NCBI GenBank assembly: GCA_044353855.1
Contig: JBILBF010000004.1
Span: 1 to 64,000, forward strand
Source of the DNA: UKL13-3 sp044353855
GTDB taxonomy: Bacteria; Bacteroidota; Bacteroidia; UKL13-3
Direction: 5' to 3'
DNA: 64,000 bases
Notes under the pieces: model-generated
What the model was told of the DNA's origin: nothing
The model's database searches: none
The model's input: only the letters and a program-made list of their open reading frames with translations
Program-made: the position numbers and the translations under genes
Part shown: positions 51,807-61,890 of the stretch, piece after piece
How positions within the stretch are numbered: the stretch's first letter is position 1
How the letters are laid out: each line of letters opens with the position of its first letter

Positions 51807-52721
51807 ATGAAAAAACTATTTAAATCAGTAATGATACTTTCAATAGCATCATTAGCCATTTTATCTTCATGTTCAAAAGAGGATGATAATGCAGATGTAA
51901 CAGATGTAAAAGTTACATTCTCCACATCTGTTGTTAACCCAGTACAAGAAAATTCAGTTATTACGATGACTTTAACTGCAACAGGAACTTCAGATAATAA
52001 GTTAAAAAGCGTTTCTGTTAAACGTTCAGGAGGAAATTTACCTACTAAAACTATTTTATCAAAAAGTTTAAATGCAACTACAGCAACCGAAACTTTAGTA
52101 GATACAATCGGTTCGGGTACTTTTACATACACTGCTATTCTAGAAGGTGAGAAAGGCACTCCAGCTTCCCAAGTAATTACAATAGTTACTCGCGCAGCAT
52201 ATGGTTTTACAGAATCAACTTCTAATAATGTTGATATTTATGCACAAACAGGTTCAGATGGTTCAGCTAGATTTGTTAAGTTAACCTTCCCTTTTACTCA
52301 ATTTAGTTTAGAGGAATTTAATGCAAATAAAGCTAGTGTTGATCTAGGCTTTTTCTATGGCAGTTCTCAACCGTCCAACAATCAGTTTACATTATCAAGC
52401 CCTACTGATGGTTTATTACAAAGTGTGTATACTGGACTTACTTGGACAGGTGTAAATGACACAAAATTAACTAAAACTACGTTAACTGAAGCCCAATTTG
52501 ATGATATTGAAGCATCGGGTAGTGACTCTGCAATTCTTTTGTATGTAGCTAGTAATCCTTCACAAAATTGGATAACTAAATATGCAAATCAATTATCATT
52601 AGGAAATGTACTAGCATTCCAAACAGCATCAGGAAAATATGGCTTTATCAAAGTTGCCAATAAAATTGGATCAAATGCTGATGAAGCAATTATTAGTTTA
52701 AGAATTGTTGCTCAAGACTAA
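51807..52721 (+). CDS. Secreted lipoprotein, beta-sandwich type
   Basis: 304 residues. The lipoprotein signal SIASLAILSSCSKEDDNAD starts a two-part protein. The first ~100 residues look like an Ig-like domain (VTFSTSVVNPVQENSVITMT). The remainder (ADEAIISLRIVAQD end, LFFYGSSQPSNNQFTL-like strands) is a second beta domain seen in Bacteroidota surface proteins. No catalytic residues are evident. It is followed by a strong terminator. Confidence 0.75.
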   Translation: MKKLFKSVMILSIASLAILSSCSKEDDNADVTDVKVTFSTSVVNPVQENSVITMTLTATGTSDNKLKSVSVKRSGGNLPTKTILSKSLNATTATETLVDTIGSGTFTYTAILEGEKGTPASQVITIVTRAAYGFTESTSNNVDIYAQTGSDGSARFVKLTFPFTQFSLEEFNANKASVDLGFFYGSSQPSNNQFTLSSPTDGLLQSVYTGLTWTGVNDTKLTKTTLTEAQFDDIEASGSDSAILLYVASNPSQNWITKYANQLSLGNVLAFQTASGKYGFIKVANKIGSNADEAIISLRIVAQD

Positions 52722-52740
52722 TTAGCAAAATCTCATTATA

Positions 52741-52778
52741 AAAATCCCTTCCAACATATATTGGAAGGGATTTTTTTT
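52741..52778 (+). terminator. Intrinsic terminator after the lipoprotein gene
   Basis: AAAATCCCTTCCAA pairs with TTGGAAGGGATTTT around a CATATA loop and ends in a T run. Confidence 0.88.
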
Positions 52779-52800
52779 GTTTAAAAACAACTAATTGTAA

Positions 52801-52834
52801 TTTGTACACTTAGATGCATTTTCGAATATATTTG
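52801..52834 (+). promoter_or_regulatory. Candidate pfkA promoter
   Basis: TTTG (52801-52804), 22 nt, then TATATTTG (52827-52834), a perfect TAnnTTTG -7 box with a slightly long spacer, about 70 bp upstream of the pfkA start. Confidence 0.5.
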
Positions 52835-52904
52835 TAGTGTAACTAAATAGTGAAATATTCCTTTTAGACACTATTACCTTAAAAATAATGAGTAGTTTTA
52901 CCAC

Positions 52905-53876
52905 ATGAAAAAAATAGCCGTTTACACCTCTGGAGGCGATTCACCTGGCATGAATGCGTGTGTTAGAGCCGTAGTTCGCACAGCCTATTATAATAACCTC
53001 GAGATAATGGGTATTATGCGAGGATATGCAGGCATGATTGAGAATGATATTGTTCCTTTAGCTTCTCGCTCTGTTAGTAATATTATTCAACGTGGAGGTA
53101 CTGTGTTAAAAACTGCACGTAGCAAAGAATTTATGACACCTGAAGGAAGAAAAGTTGCATTCGAAAATCTTTCGGCACATGGAATTGAAGGACTTGTTTG
53201 TATTGGTGGAGATGGTTCGTTTACTGGTGCAAAATTGTTTTATGAAGAGTTTGGAATACCTTGTATTGGTGCTCCCGGAACCATTGATAATGATTTATTT
53301 GGTACTGATTTAACCATTGGGTTTGATACAGCTATTAATACGGCCGTAGATGCCATTGATAAAATAAGAGATACTGCCGATTCACACGACCGCATTTTTT
53401 TTATTGAAGTAATGGGCCGACATACAGGATTTATTGCTTTGGCAGCTGGTATTGCTGGTGGTGCCGAAGGTGTATTGGTTCCTGAATCAACTGATGATTG
53501 GCAAAAAATGGTGGATATGTTGGTAGGCAAAAACAAAAGCAAAAAAGCATTTAGTATTATTATCGTTGCCGAAGGTGAAGAACATGGTGGAGCAATGAAA
53601 ATTGTGGAAGAAGTAAAAAAAATGGATGCTAGTTTTGATCCTCGTGTTACCATTTTAGGGCATATTCAAAGAGGTGGTAAACCTACTGCATATGACAGGG
53701 TTTTGGCTTCACGACTTGGAAATGCAGCTGTTGAAGGTTTATTAAATGGGTATTCAAATAAAATGGCAGGTTTAATCAATAACCAAGTTGTGTATACTTC
53801 CTTTGATGATGCTATTCATCAAACAAAACAATTGAACCCACATCTACTCAGGCTTATTGATGTGTTTAATACCTAA
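52905..53876 (+). CDS. pfkA: ATP-dependent 6-phosphofructokinase
   Basis: 323 residues. TSGGDSPGMNACVRAVVR is the ATP site, GGDGSFTGA the nucleotide Gly loop, and APGTIDNDLFGTD holds the catalytic TIDND. VMGRHTGFIAL and ILGHIQRGGKPTAYDR are fructose-6-phosphate contacts. The Gly in GGDGSF fits ATP rather than pyrophosphate use. It commits glucose to glycolysis. Confidence 0.97.
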   Translation: MKKIAVYTSGGDSPGMNACVRAVVRTAYYNNLEIMGIMRGYAGMIENDIVPLASRSVSNIIQRGGTVLKTARSKEFMTPEGRKVAFENLSAHGIEGLVCIGGDGSFTGAKLFYEEFGIPCIGAPGTIDNDLFGTDLTIGFDTAINTAVDAIDKIRDTADSHDRIFFIEVMGRHTGFIALAAGIAGGAEGVLVPESTDDWQKMVDMLVGKNKSKKAFSIIIVAEGEEHGGAMKIVEEVKKMDASFDPRVTILGHIQRGGKPTAYDRVLASRLGNAAVEGLLNGYSNKMAGLINNQVVYTSFDDAIHQTKQLNPHLLRLIDVFNT

Positions 53877-54030
53877 TTGTATAGGTTTATTGCTTTTATA
53901 AAGTTGAAAGATGCTGCTTTAACTATTGAATTTTCTTATGTAACAGAGATCTATCATTAACCCAATCAACTTTATTTTTCGCCCTATAAGGTATATCGCT
54001 AGTTTTTTATGAAATTCGCCTCCTACAATT

Positions 54031-55557
54031 ATGGAAGAAAAAGTTCTCATTATCGATTTCGGATCTCAGTATACCCAACTTATTGCCCGCAGATTACGCG
54101 AGTTAAATGTATATTCAGAAATTCATCCTTGTACTCATATGCCCGAAATAGGCGAAGATACAAAGGCAGTTATCTTATCTGGTAGTCCATACTCTGTAAA
54201 TGATGGCATATTACCCAATATAGATTTAAGTAATATTAGAGGTAAATTACCCTTATTAGGTGTTTGTTATGGTGCACAATTATTGGCCAAACAAAATGGC
54301 GGTGTAGTTTCTCCTTCTAAAACAAGAGAATATGGCAGAGCCATTCTACAATCAATAAATGATGATGTATTGTTTAAAGGAATAAAAACTGATTCTCAAG
54401 TATGGATGAGTCACGGAGATACCATACAATCAATACCACCTAATTTTAAAATTGTAGCAAGTACTGCTGATGTTAAGGTTGCAGCATTTAAAATTGATGG
54501 AGAACCTACTTATGCAATTCAATTTCATCCAGAGGTTACGCATACATCAGACGGTAAGATATTACTCGAAAATTTCGTGAAACATGTTGCTGTACTTAAA
54601 CAAGATTGGAACTCAAAACATTTTATTGATGCAACAACAGTTGAGCTGAAGGCTAAATTGGGTGATGATAAAGTTATATTAGGTTTATCGGGTGGTGTAG
54701 ACTCATCTGTAGCGGCCGTTTTGTTGGATAAAGCCATTGGTAAAAATTTAACAGGAATTTTTATTGATAATGGGTTGTTGCGTAAAGATGAATTTGAAGA
54801 AGTTTTACATTCTTATAAAAACATGAACTTAAATGTGATTGGCGTGGATGCACGACATCGCTTTTGGAATGAGCTTAAAGGAAAAACAGATCCTGAAGAA
54901 AAGCGTAAAACAATAGGTCGCGTATTTATAGAGGTATTTGAAGAAGAAGCAAAAAAAATTGCGGGGGTAAAGTGGCTCGGACAGGGAACTATATACCCTG
55001 ATGTTATTGAATCGGTGAGTGTAAAAGGGCCTTCTGCTACCATTAAATCACATCATAATGTAGGAGGATTACCTGAAAAGATGGATTTAAAAATAGTAGA
55101 ACCTTTAAGGGCTTTGTTTAAAGATGAGGTAAGAGCAGTGGGGGCAGAACTAGGAATGGAACAAGTTATTTTAGGTCGTCATCCTTTCCCTGGTCCTGGT
55201 TTAGCAATTCGTATTTTGGGCGAAATTACCGAAGAGAAAGTTGCTACTTTACAAGAAGCAGATGCTATTTTTATAGCATCGTTAAAAGCACATAATTTAT
55301 ATCATCAAGTTTGGCAAGCGGGAGCTATTTTTCTTCCTGTTCAATCTGTTGGGGTTATGGGTGATGAGCGAACCTACCAGCATGTAATTTGTTTGCGAGC
55401 TGTAACATCTATTGATGGAATGACTGCTGATTGGTGTCATTTACCGTACTCATTTTTAGCTGAAGTTTCGAATAAAATTATTAATAAGGTTAAAGGAATT
55501 AACCGTGTGGTGTATGATATAAGTTCAAAGCCGCCTGCTACTATAGAGTGGGAATAA
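54031..55557 (+). CDS. guaA: GMP synthase (glutamine-hydrolysing)
   Basis: 508 residues. The N-terminal class I amidotransferase has LLGVCYGAQLLAKQNGG (nucleophile C79) and FHPEVTH. The synthetase domain has the PP-loop LGLSGGVDSSVAAVLLDKAI. The C-terminal dimerisation domain ends PPATIEWE, the conserved GMP synthase tail. It converts XMP to GMP with ATP and glutamine. Confidence 0.98.
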   Translation: MEEKVLIIDFGSQYTQLIARRLRELNVYSEIHPCTHMPEIGEDTKAVILSGSPYSVNDGILPNIDLSNIRGKLPLLGVCYGAQLLAKQNGGVVSPSKTREYGRAILQSINDDVLFKGIKTDSQVWMSHGDTIQSIPPNFKIVASTADVKVAAFKIDGEPTYAIQFHPEVTHTSDGKILLENFVKHVAVLKQDWNSKHFIDATTVELKAKLGDDKVILGLSGGVDSSVAAVLLDKAIGKNLTGIFIDNGLLRKDEFEEVLHSYKNMNLNVIGVDARHRFWNELKGKTDPEEKRKTIGRVFIEVFEEEAKKIAGVKWLGQGTIYPDVIESVSVKGPSATIKSHHNVGGLPEKMDLKIVEPLRALFKDEVRAVGAELGMEQVILGRHPFPGPGLAIRILGEITEEKVATLQEADAIFIASLKAHNLYHQVWQAGAIFLPVQSVGVMGDERTYQHVICLRAVTSIDGMTADWCHLPYSFLAEVSNKIINKVKGINRVVYDISSKPPATIEWE

Positions 55558-55566
55558 GATTACTTT

Positions 55567-56691
55567 ATGATACAATTTAAACAATTATGTATTACGTTTA
55601 TGTTAGTGTTTGGAACGTTGTTTTCAATAGCCCAAAAGGCCTCTAATAATATTGCAATTTTATTGCCTTTTTGTGCTAAACTATCTCTCGAAAATCCCAA
55701 TCACAGCAATATTCAATTGAGTAATTTGAGTAGAGAATATTATCAAGGAGCTCTTGTTGCTGCCGATTCATTATCCAAATTAAGTTCAGTATTTCATTTG
55801 TCAATATTTGATACCGAAAATGATAGCAATGTAACTGTAGGGTTGTTAAAAAAATCTCAAATTAAAGAAGCGGATTTAATTCTAGGTCCAATTATGCAAG
55901 GTGGCAATAAAGTGCTCAGCGACTTTATTAAAGACAAAGATGTTTTTCATGTTTCGCCATTAATGACCCTTTCTAAAACAAAGTTTAGCGATCCCGATTT
56001 AATTTCACCTAACCCAAATTTAACCAATTACCCAAATCTTATACTTAAGCACTATCAGACAATTGCTGAGCCATTAACCATTATTATAGTTAGCGATAAA
56101 TCAACATTGGACAAAACGATAACAGCTTCATTTAAGCAATTGCAACAGAAGCAAAAACAGTTAAAAATTAAAGTAGTGGACTATTCAAGTAATCTAGATT
56201 TGAAAAGTGAATTATCACTTACTCAGCCTAATTGTGTGGTGGTGCCTTCTTCAAATGAGAATATTGTAAATGCCATCTTGAAAAATATAAAGGATACTTC
56301 CGTTTATTCAAACATGATTGTGTATGGATTCCCTCAATGGTTGGATTTTAAAAATCCTAATTATCAATTATGGGAAGCAATACATGTGCGAATTGCTTCG
56401 CCTTTTTTTATAGACTACCACCATTTAACTGTAAAAAAATTTATAGAAGCTTATCGCGAACGATTTTATACTGAGCCTAGTGAAGCTGCTTTTAAAGGAT
56501 ACGATCAATTATTATATTTTTCAACGAACCTAGATAGGTATGGAAAAAAAATGTTAAACAATATAGTAGATAAACCACAAGAGTTATTACACTCAACTTA
56601 TGAATTTAAAAAACTAGATGATAAAAGTGGTTATCAAAATATGTTTCTCAATTTTATAGGAGTTGAAAATTTGGCATTTCGAAGGTATTAG
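55567..56691 (+). CDS. Periplasmic-binding-fold (PBP1) protein
   Basis: 374 residues with a signal peptide (LCITFMLVFGTLFSIAQ). The Leu/Ile/Val-binding-like fold is visible as NIAILLPFCAKLSLENP, LSREYYQGALVAADSLSKLS, ADLILGPIMQGGNKVLSDFI and SPLMTLSKTKFSDPD. Bacteroidota often place such proteins, sometimes with a LysM domain, after guaA; no LysM is visible here. It starts 9 bp after the guaA stop and its stop overlaps that of the convergent LTA-synthase-like gene. The role may be in the envelope rather than transport. Confidence 0.8.
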   Translation: MIQFKQLCITFMLVFGTLFSIAQKASNNIAILLPFCAKLSLENPNHSNIQLSNLSREYYQGALVAADSLSKLSSVFHLSIFDTENDSNVTVGLLKKSQIKEADLILGPIMQGGNKVLSDFIKDKDVFHVSPLMTLSKTKFSDPDLISPNPNLTNYPNLILKHYQTIAEPLTIIIVSDKSTLDKTITASFKQLQQKQKQLKIKVVDYSSNLDLKSELSLTQPNCVVVPSSNENIVNAILKNIKDTSVYSNMIVYGFPQWLDFKNPNYQLWEAIHVRIASPFFIDYHHLTVKKFIEAYRERFYTEPSEAAFKGYDQLLYFSTNLDRYGKKMLNNIVDKPQELLHSTYEFKKLDDKSGYQNMFLNFIGVENLAFRRY

Positions 56692-58559
56692 TGTGCTTTA
56701 CTTTCAGCAAATTCTATGTTTTCTTGATAGTTAGTTTGAAGGTAAGCTTTTCCCCAACTTTCAAGTTTAGTAGCCAATGAATCGGATGCTGAGTGTTCCA
56801 GCAAATCTTTTTGTTGGATATGGTCATAAATAACAGTTTTAGTATCGGTAATTATTCCAAATCCATTATCAAAGGTGTAATAAGCAAAAGCAGGCTCATT
56901 CCTATTTAATACATTTTTACTTCGTTTAAATATAGTAGCGTCTAGGTTCATCTGTGCTAATATTGTGTGAGCTATATCCAAATGTGAAGTTGTTTGTACA
57001 TGGCGTTTTCCTTTATACTCTTTTTTAAGAGCGCCCCCCATAAAAAGTAATGGTATTTTGTGACGTTGTGTATCATAATTATTCCTCATTTTAGGAAATC
57101 TACATCCATGATCTGCAACAATTATAAAAAGAGTTTTTGCATACCAATCTTCTTTTTTTGCAGCTTCAATATATTTAAACAAACAACTATCAGCATAATG
57201 CATCGAGTTCCGATAGGCGTCATTCGTTTTATCTTTATCGGCATTAAAGTAGATGGGAACGGTTGCTTCAAAAGCTTCGTGTGTAGACATTGTGGTAACT
57301 CCAGTAAAAAATGGACTAGGCAAGTTTTTGATAGCTTTTAGATGCATTGAAAATGTTTCCTCATCATAGGCACCCCAATGAGTATATTTTGTATAATTCC
57401 ACTGTTTTTCGCCAACCATTTGTTGTACACCTGCAGAGCGTAAATATCCTTCAATATTATCAAACTCTATACTTCCACCTGAATAAAATGAAGTATGATA
57501 TCCTTGTTGTTGAAGTTCTGTATATAGGTTAGGCAGTTTATCAAACTTGCCAAATTCTTTGATAATTGAACTTATAGGTTGTGCCGGGAATGCACTTAAT
57601 ATAGCTAACATACCTTGTTCTGTTCTGAATCCTGTGGCATAGCTGTTTGAAAATAAAAAACCATCAGCAGCTAATTCACTAAATTTTGGGGCTACACCTT
57701 TTTCGCCTCCCAATGTTTCGATTACATCAGCCGACCAGCTTTCTAAAAACACCAATACAATATTTGGTCGTAGGGTGTTTAGTATATATTCCGTAGAATC
57801 GGAAACCAATGGATGCATCGATTCTACAATTTGTTGCGCTTGTTGTGTTGAAAAATATAAATACGGATTATTACCAGTATCAAATGGTTTATTTAACAAA
57901 TCAGCTAAGTTCCAAAAGCCGTTGAGTGCAGCATAATTTAGAATGGATTGTTTAGCATAAAACACCCAGTTTCGATTTAAGGGAACATTATTTGTTCCTC
58001 CGCGAGCTCCAATAAATGAAGCGGAAAGCAATACAAACAGCAGTAATATTTTGATTTTAATTGGTAATACTGGTTGGACAAAACGTATGGTTATTTTATT
58101 TCGAAGCCAGTTTAAGGTTATGATTTCTGCTATAATCATGAGCATCAATCCTAAATTTTCAAGTGTAAATAAAGTTGGTAATAAATCCTTAGGATAAGCC
58201 ATATATGCCAATGCTCTACTTGTTATTTTAGTGCCCCACATCTTGTACAAACCAGCATCTACACCGGCAATAAAGGTGCATATTAACAATAAAAAAAATG
58301 TATACTTAGGAGTAAATGAGTGTATAAAAGAAGGAATAGGTTTGAACAATGAAACCAAACACAGCAACAATGGAATAATGGTTAAGTAAGTACTGCTTGC
58401 AATATTCATAGCAAAAGATTTTTTAAAATTGATTGCTAAATCTATGAATGAAAGGGGAACAGCACTAAAATTTATAATTAGAAAAAGTACTTGTTGGGTG
58501 AAGAAAACCAACATCCAAAACAAGAATTGTCTAAATATATAAGTCAGAAAATAGTTCAT
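56688..58559 (-). CDS. LTA-synthase-family phosphoglycerol transferase or sulfatase-fold enzyme
   Basis: 623 residues. Five TM helices in the first ~190 residues anchor the protein. The periplasmic alkaline-phosphatase-like domain has LVFLESWSADVIETLGGEKG (metal Glu), the nucleophile Thr in YATGFRTEQGML, and FIIVADHGCRFPK with metal Asp and His. The family adds phosphoglycerol or phosphoethanolamine groups to surface glycolipids; in a Gram-negative it probably modifies lipid A or surface glycan. The catalytic residues are intact. Confidence 0.88.
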   Translation of the reverse strand: MNYFLTYIFRQFLFWMLVFFTQQVLFLIINFSAVPLSFIDLAINFKKSFAMNIASSTYLTIIPLLLCLVSLFKPIPSFIHSFTPKYTFFLLLICTFIAGVDAGLYKMWGTKITSRALAYMAYPKDLLPTLFTLENLGLMLMIIAEIITLNWLRNKITIRFVQPVLPIKIKILLLFVLLSASFIGARGGTNNVPLNRNWVFYAKQSILNYAALNGFWNLADLLNKPFDTGNNPYLYFSTQQAQQIVESMHPLVSDSTEYILNTLRPNIVLVFLESWSADVIETLGGEKGVAPKFSELAADGFLFSNSYATGFRTEQGMLAILSAFPAQPISSIIKEFGKFDKLPNLYTELQQQGYHTSFYSGGSIEFDNIEGYLRSAGVQQMVGEKQWNYTKYTHWGAYDEETFSMHLKAIKNLPSPFFTGVTTMSTHEAFEATVPIYFNADKDKTNDAYRNSMHYADSCLFKYIEAAKKEDWYAKTLFIIVADHGCRFPKMRNNYDTQRHKIPLLFMGGALKKEYKGKRHVQTTSHLDIAHTILAQMNLDATIFKRSKNVLNRNEPAFAYYTFDNGFGIITDTKTVIYDHIQQKDLLEHSASDSLATKLESWGKAYLQTNYQENIEFAESKAH

Positions 58560-58565
58560 TTAGTA

Positions 58566-60455
58566 TTAATCATAAAAGCGCCAACGTACACCAAATCTTA
58601 ATGATCGCAATGCTAGTGGATAATGGGGTGTATAGTAAAAACCACTGTTAAACCAGTCTTGGTTTACATGTTCGTACTTTACAAAAAACGCAACCCGTTT
58701 TATTTCACCATTAAAAAATGGATCAATTACAGGATAATTTCCAATTCGAGTTGCGTTTTGTAACGTAAAAAATCGTGTTGCAGGATTATAACTGTTTCCA
58801 TAATAAGCAGTATTGTAAAATACTGAAAAGCCTAAATGGAATTTTATTTTTTTAAATAAGGTGGATGCAAAATAATACCGAGTCATTCCTCCAAAGGTTG
58901 GAACTCTTAAAATATCACTTCCCGAATATTGATACATCAATTCATGTTCAAAATAAAATTTCCAAGCTTGAACTGTTTTAGATAAAGTAACAGTTTGTAG
59001 CAAAAATGTTCCTTTCTCTTGAATAGGTGTTCCAGTTGTTCCAACATATACCCAATTGTTTAATGCAAACGAGCTAATAGATAGTGTTGCATTGTGTCTC
59101 CACTTTCGAGTTGTAAGGCTGATGTTTTGTTTACTTAAATTAGTTTTATCAAAATCATGCTCCCAAATAAATTGATTGGATTTGAATTTCAAAAAGGTAT
59201 AATCTGGCCTATATGATTGGGTTAAAACTGAAACAGAAAAATCGATACTAGGTAATCGATATCTTAAGGTGCCATCTACTTTAAAATCGCCACTGTTAAA
59301 ACCACTTATGTTATAAGCACCATAACCCATATATGAAAAAGTATAATTTTTGAGCGCAATTCGTTCAATTGTAAAAGCTGCAATTAGGTTTGCATAATTA
59401 CGGGTAAATGGTATTTGAGAAACCAAAAATTTGCTAAACAAAAGACTTGTTCCAATAAATCTACGAATGCTATCTATTTGTTGGTTGTCTTTACTGTTAA
59501 ACCAATTGTATTCAATTTTATTGTTTATTTTACCATAATAAGAAGAGTCGTAAGTTGAAGATCCAATATCATAAAATTGATTGGGTAGTAGTGAACTATC
59601 TGAATTTCCTTTATTTTCAAATATATATTTTATGTCTTCGGCATGAAAAGTATAAGCGAAATGTGATTTATTTTCGAAATCATACAACGTATCGTTATCG
59701 TTATAAAGATATTTTGTAGAACCAAAATTCCAATATTGTTTAACATATGCAGCCCTATTTTTGTATCTTGATTGGGCATTAGTAAGTACTGGACTAACTA
59801 CCTTAGTTGAACCACTTAAGCTTTCATATAAAGAGTCACTCAAAATGCCTCCGCTTTCTTCCGTTAAACCTCTATTCCAGGTAGCATTAGCCAATAAAGT
59901 ATAACGTTTGCTTTTGTTTTGATAAGCAGTAAAAAATTGGTAGTTATAGTGGCTTGTATATTGTCTTTGCAAATATCCTAGTGAAGTTATACGTTGAAAA
60001 TCTAATCCAATATTCCAACGCGGGGAAATATTTTGAGCATGTTTAATAGTTAAAAAAATTAATTCTTTTTTGCCTTGAGCATAAAACAAATCTGAGTAAG
60101 GAGTTTTGGTATTAATATACTGCGCTCGCGTTGCATTTTTTGCAAATAATTCGTAAGGATTTTGCGTATAATGAAAACCAACTTCTTTTTCACTATTAAA
60201 AAGTAATGGCTGTGAGGGAGTGCCCAAATTTCCTAAATCCTGGAAAAGGATATATTTTTTATAGGCAGGTTGAAAAATTTCAATCCTATTTATTCCTGTA
60301 TCTATCTTCTGCCAAGTTAAATTATTGTCAACATCCTTTTCAGTAATAAATCGGGTATTCACTTTCACGTAGTGTGCAGTGTCTTGCCCATATAGTGATG
60401 CCGAGATGCTCACCAAGAGGAAAAAATAAAAGGGATTTAACTTTCTTAGAATCAC
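58566..60455 (-). CDS. Putative outer-membrane beta-barrel (putative porin family)
   Basis: 629 residues from a GTG start at 60455. A signal peptide (PFYFFLLVSISASLYGQ) comes first. A long all-beta region with alternating aromatic strands follows (YTLLANATWNRGLTEESGGI and IDFSVSVLTQSYRPDYTFLK) and the protein ends with an aromatic residue (LRFGVRWRFYD). This is the large Bacteroidota 'putative porin' type. Substrate is unknown. It lies 4 bp after the choice-of-anchor-B gene, so they share an operon. Confidence 0.82.
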   Translation of the reverse strand: MILRKLNPFYFFLLVSISASLYGQDTAHYVKVNTRFITEKDVDNNLTWQKIDTGINRIEIFQPAYKKYILFQDLGNLGTPSQPLLFNSEKEVGFHYTQNPYELFAKNATRAQYINTKTPYSDLFYAQGKKELIFLTIKHAQNISPRWNIGLDFQRITSLGYLQRQYTSHYNYQFFTAYQNKSKRYTLLANATWNRGLTEESGGILSDSLYESLSGSTKVVSPVLTNAQSRYKNRAAYVKQYWNFGSTKYLYNDNDTLYDFENKSHFAYTFHAEDIKYIFENKGNSDSSLLPNQFYDIGSSTYDSSYYGKINNKIEYNWFNSKDNQQIDSIRRFIGTSLLFSKFLVSQIPFTRNYANLIAAFTIERIALKNYTFSYMGYGAYNISGFNSGDFKVDGTLRYRLPSIDFSVSVLTQSYRPDYTFLKFKSNQFIWEHDFDKTNLSKQNISLTTRKWRHNATLSISSFALNNWVYVGTTGTPIQEKGTFLLQTVTLSKTVQAWKFYFEHELMYQYSGSDILRVPTFGGMTRYYFASTLFKKIKFHLGFSVFYNTAYYGNSYNPATRFFTLQNATRIGNYPVIDPFFNGEIKRVAFFVKYEHVNQDWFNSGFYYTPHYPLALRSLRFGVRWRFYD

Positions 60456-60459
60456 CTAC

Positions 60460-61890
60460 TCAATATTTGATTATCGGTTGTTGCAATACTGTGTTATTAC
60501 TTAAAATGCTGAGCAAATATACACCATTTGAAAGTTCCGAAACTTCTTCAAGTTTAAGTGCATTTTCACCTTGTTGCAAATCAATCTTTTTTTCTAGCAA
60601 AACTTGACCCGTTAAATTAACTATTTTAACCCAAGCGATATTCGTTGAATAACTAAAAATTGAAAGATGTAATAGGTCTGAAAATGGATTAGGGTATATT
60701 TTATAAGATAGTTTTACAACTACCTGATCATGTATCTCAAGTGTATGGTCATAACGAATCATAAACAACCCATTGCGCATATCACTTGCTGCAATATTAC
60801 CAGATTTAAAAAAGGGATACATTCCCCAGCATCCTGTATAGCCATTGTAAATACCTTGTTTGTTTTTGGGGTAAGTGTCATAAAATCCTTCTATTTTTGG
60901 GGCATATGGGTTGTTCATGTTCCATAATACTAAGCCATCTTCATAAGCTGATGTCCATAACTGATTGCTTTTCCAAATGAGGTTATGAGGTGTTGCGCCC
61001 ATATTGGAGTTAAATACATTTTCAAAATCAAAATCGAGTTGGTTGTTATTGGATTTAATGCTGTAGAGTTTCATCGGTAAGCCCACAGGCACCTCATCCG
61101 TAAAAACAACAAATTTTCCACTATCATCTAACCAACTTGTATGGTTATAGCCATTAAAAGGATAGGGTGGAGATATTCCTCCCAAATAAACAATACTGTC
61201 GGCTTTTCGCATATCAAAAGCATGTAGTCCTCTGTATTCGCATGAGCAATAAGCTGTATCATTCCTGTAATAGGCCTCGTGTACTCGGCCACAAACGGGT
61301 TCTTTAAGCTCGCCTATCACTCTAGGATTTTCAGGTGTATCTAATGAGAGTATAAGTAAGTCATATCGAATAACTGAATCGGGTTTTTGAGAAAATGTTT
61401 TGCTGGCTGCATGAAAATAGAGTCGTTTGCTTGTGCTATCAACAAACAATGAATGCACTCTTGAAATAATACTGGTGTCTTCCAATACCAAATGAACTGA
61501 GTCGGGGAGGTATTGTAAGTCGAATATTTGAAATACACCAGGTGGTCCGTTGTCAGATACACAATACACGTAATTTTTATACACTTCATAATCGCGGTTT
61601 ATTGAGCGCGTTTTACCTGTATAAACAGCACATTTTTGAATGGATGAAGGATTACTTACATCAAAAAAATAGGTTGAATCAATGGATCCCATTATCACAA
61701 ATTCTTTACCTGAAATAGGATGTGTCCACCCCATTAAATCATTCCATATTTGTTTGTCTTTTGAAAAATTGTTGACTTGTGAACTAATGGATGAATCATT
61801 CCATGAACCCTCCAATACCATTCTAAAAGATTGTTGAGCTTTTACAGAAACAGCTGAAAGCAAAAACATAATAATGAAAAGGTTTTTCAT
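60460..61890 (-). CDS. Choice-of-anchor-B family T9SS protein (copy 2)
   Basis: 476 residues. A signal peptide (IIMFLLSAVSVKAQQ) is followed by LVIVP-type propeller repeats (WNDLMGWTHPISGKEFVIMG, TYFFDVSNPSSIQKCAVYTG, YNGYTGCWGMYPFFKSGNIA). The T9SS tail is YPNPFSDLLHLSIFS. The choice-of-anchor-B propeller is a secreted family of unknown function. It is 476 residues long, exactly like its neighbour at 61891-63321, and shares about half of its residues by eye, so the pair arose by tandem duplication. Confidence 0.9.
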   Translation of the reverse strand: MKNLFIIMFLLSAVSVKAQQSFRMVLEGSWNDSSISSQVNNFSKDKQIWNDLMGWTHPISGKEFVIMGSIDSTYFFDVSNPSSIQKCAVYTGKTRSINRDYEVYKNYVYCVSDNGPPGVFQIFDLQYLPDSVHLVLEDTSIISRVHSLFVDSTSKRLYFHAASKTFSQKPDSVIRYDLLILSLDTPENPRVIGELKEPVCGRVHEAYYRNDTAYCSCEYRGLHAFDMRKADSIVYLGGISPPYPFNGYNHTSWLDDSGKFVVFTDEVPVGLPMKLYSIKSNNNQLDFDFENVFNSNMGATPHNLIWKSNQLWTSAYEDGLVLWNMNNPYAPKIEGFYDTYPKNKQGIYNGYTGCWGMYPFFKSGNIAASDMRNGLFMIRYDHTLEIHDQVVVKLSYKIYPNPFSDLLHLSIFSYSTNIAWVKIVNLTGQVLLEKKIDLQQGENALKLEEVSELSNGVYLLSILSNNTVLQQPIIKY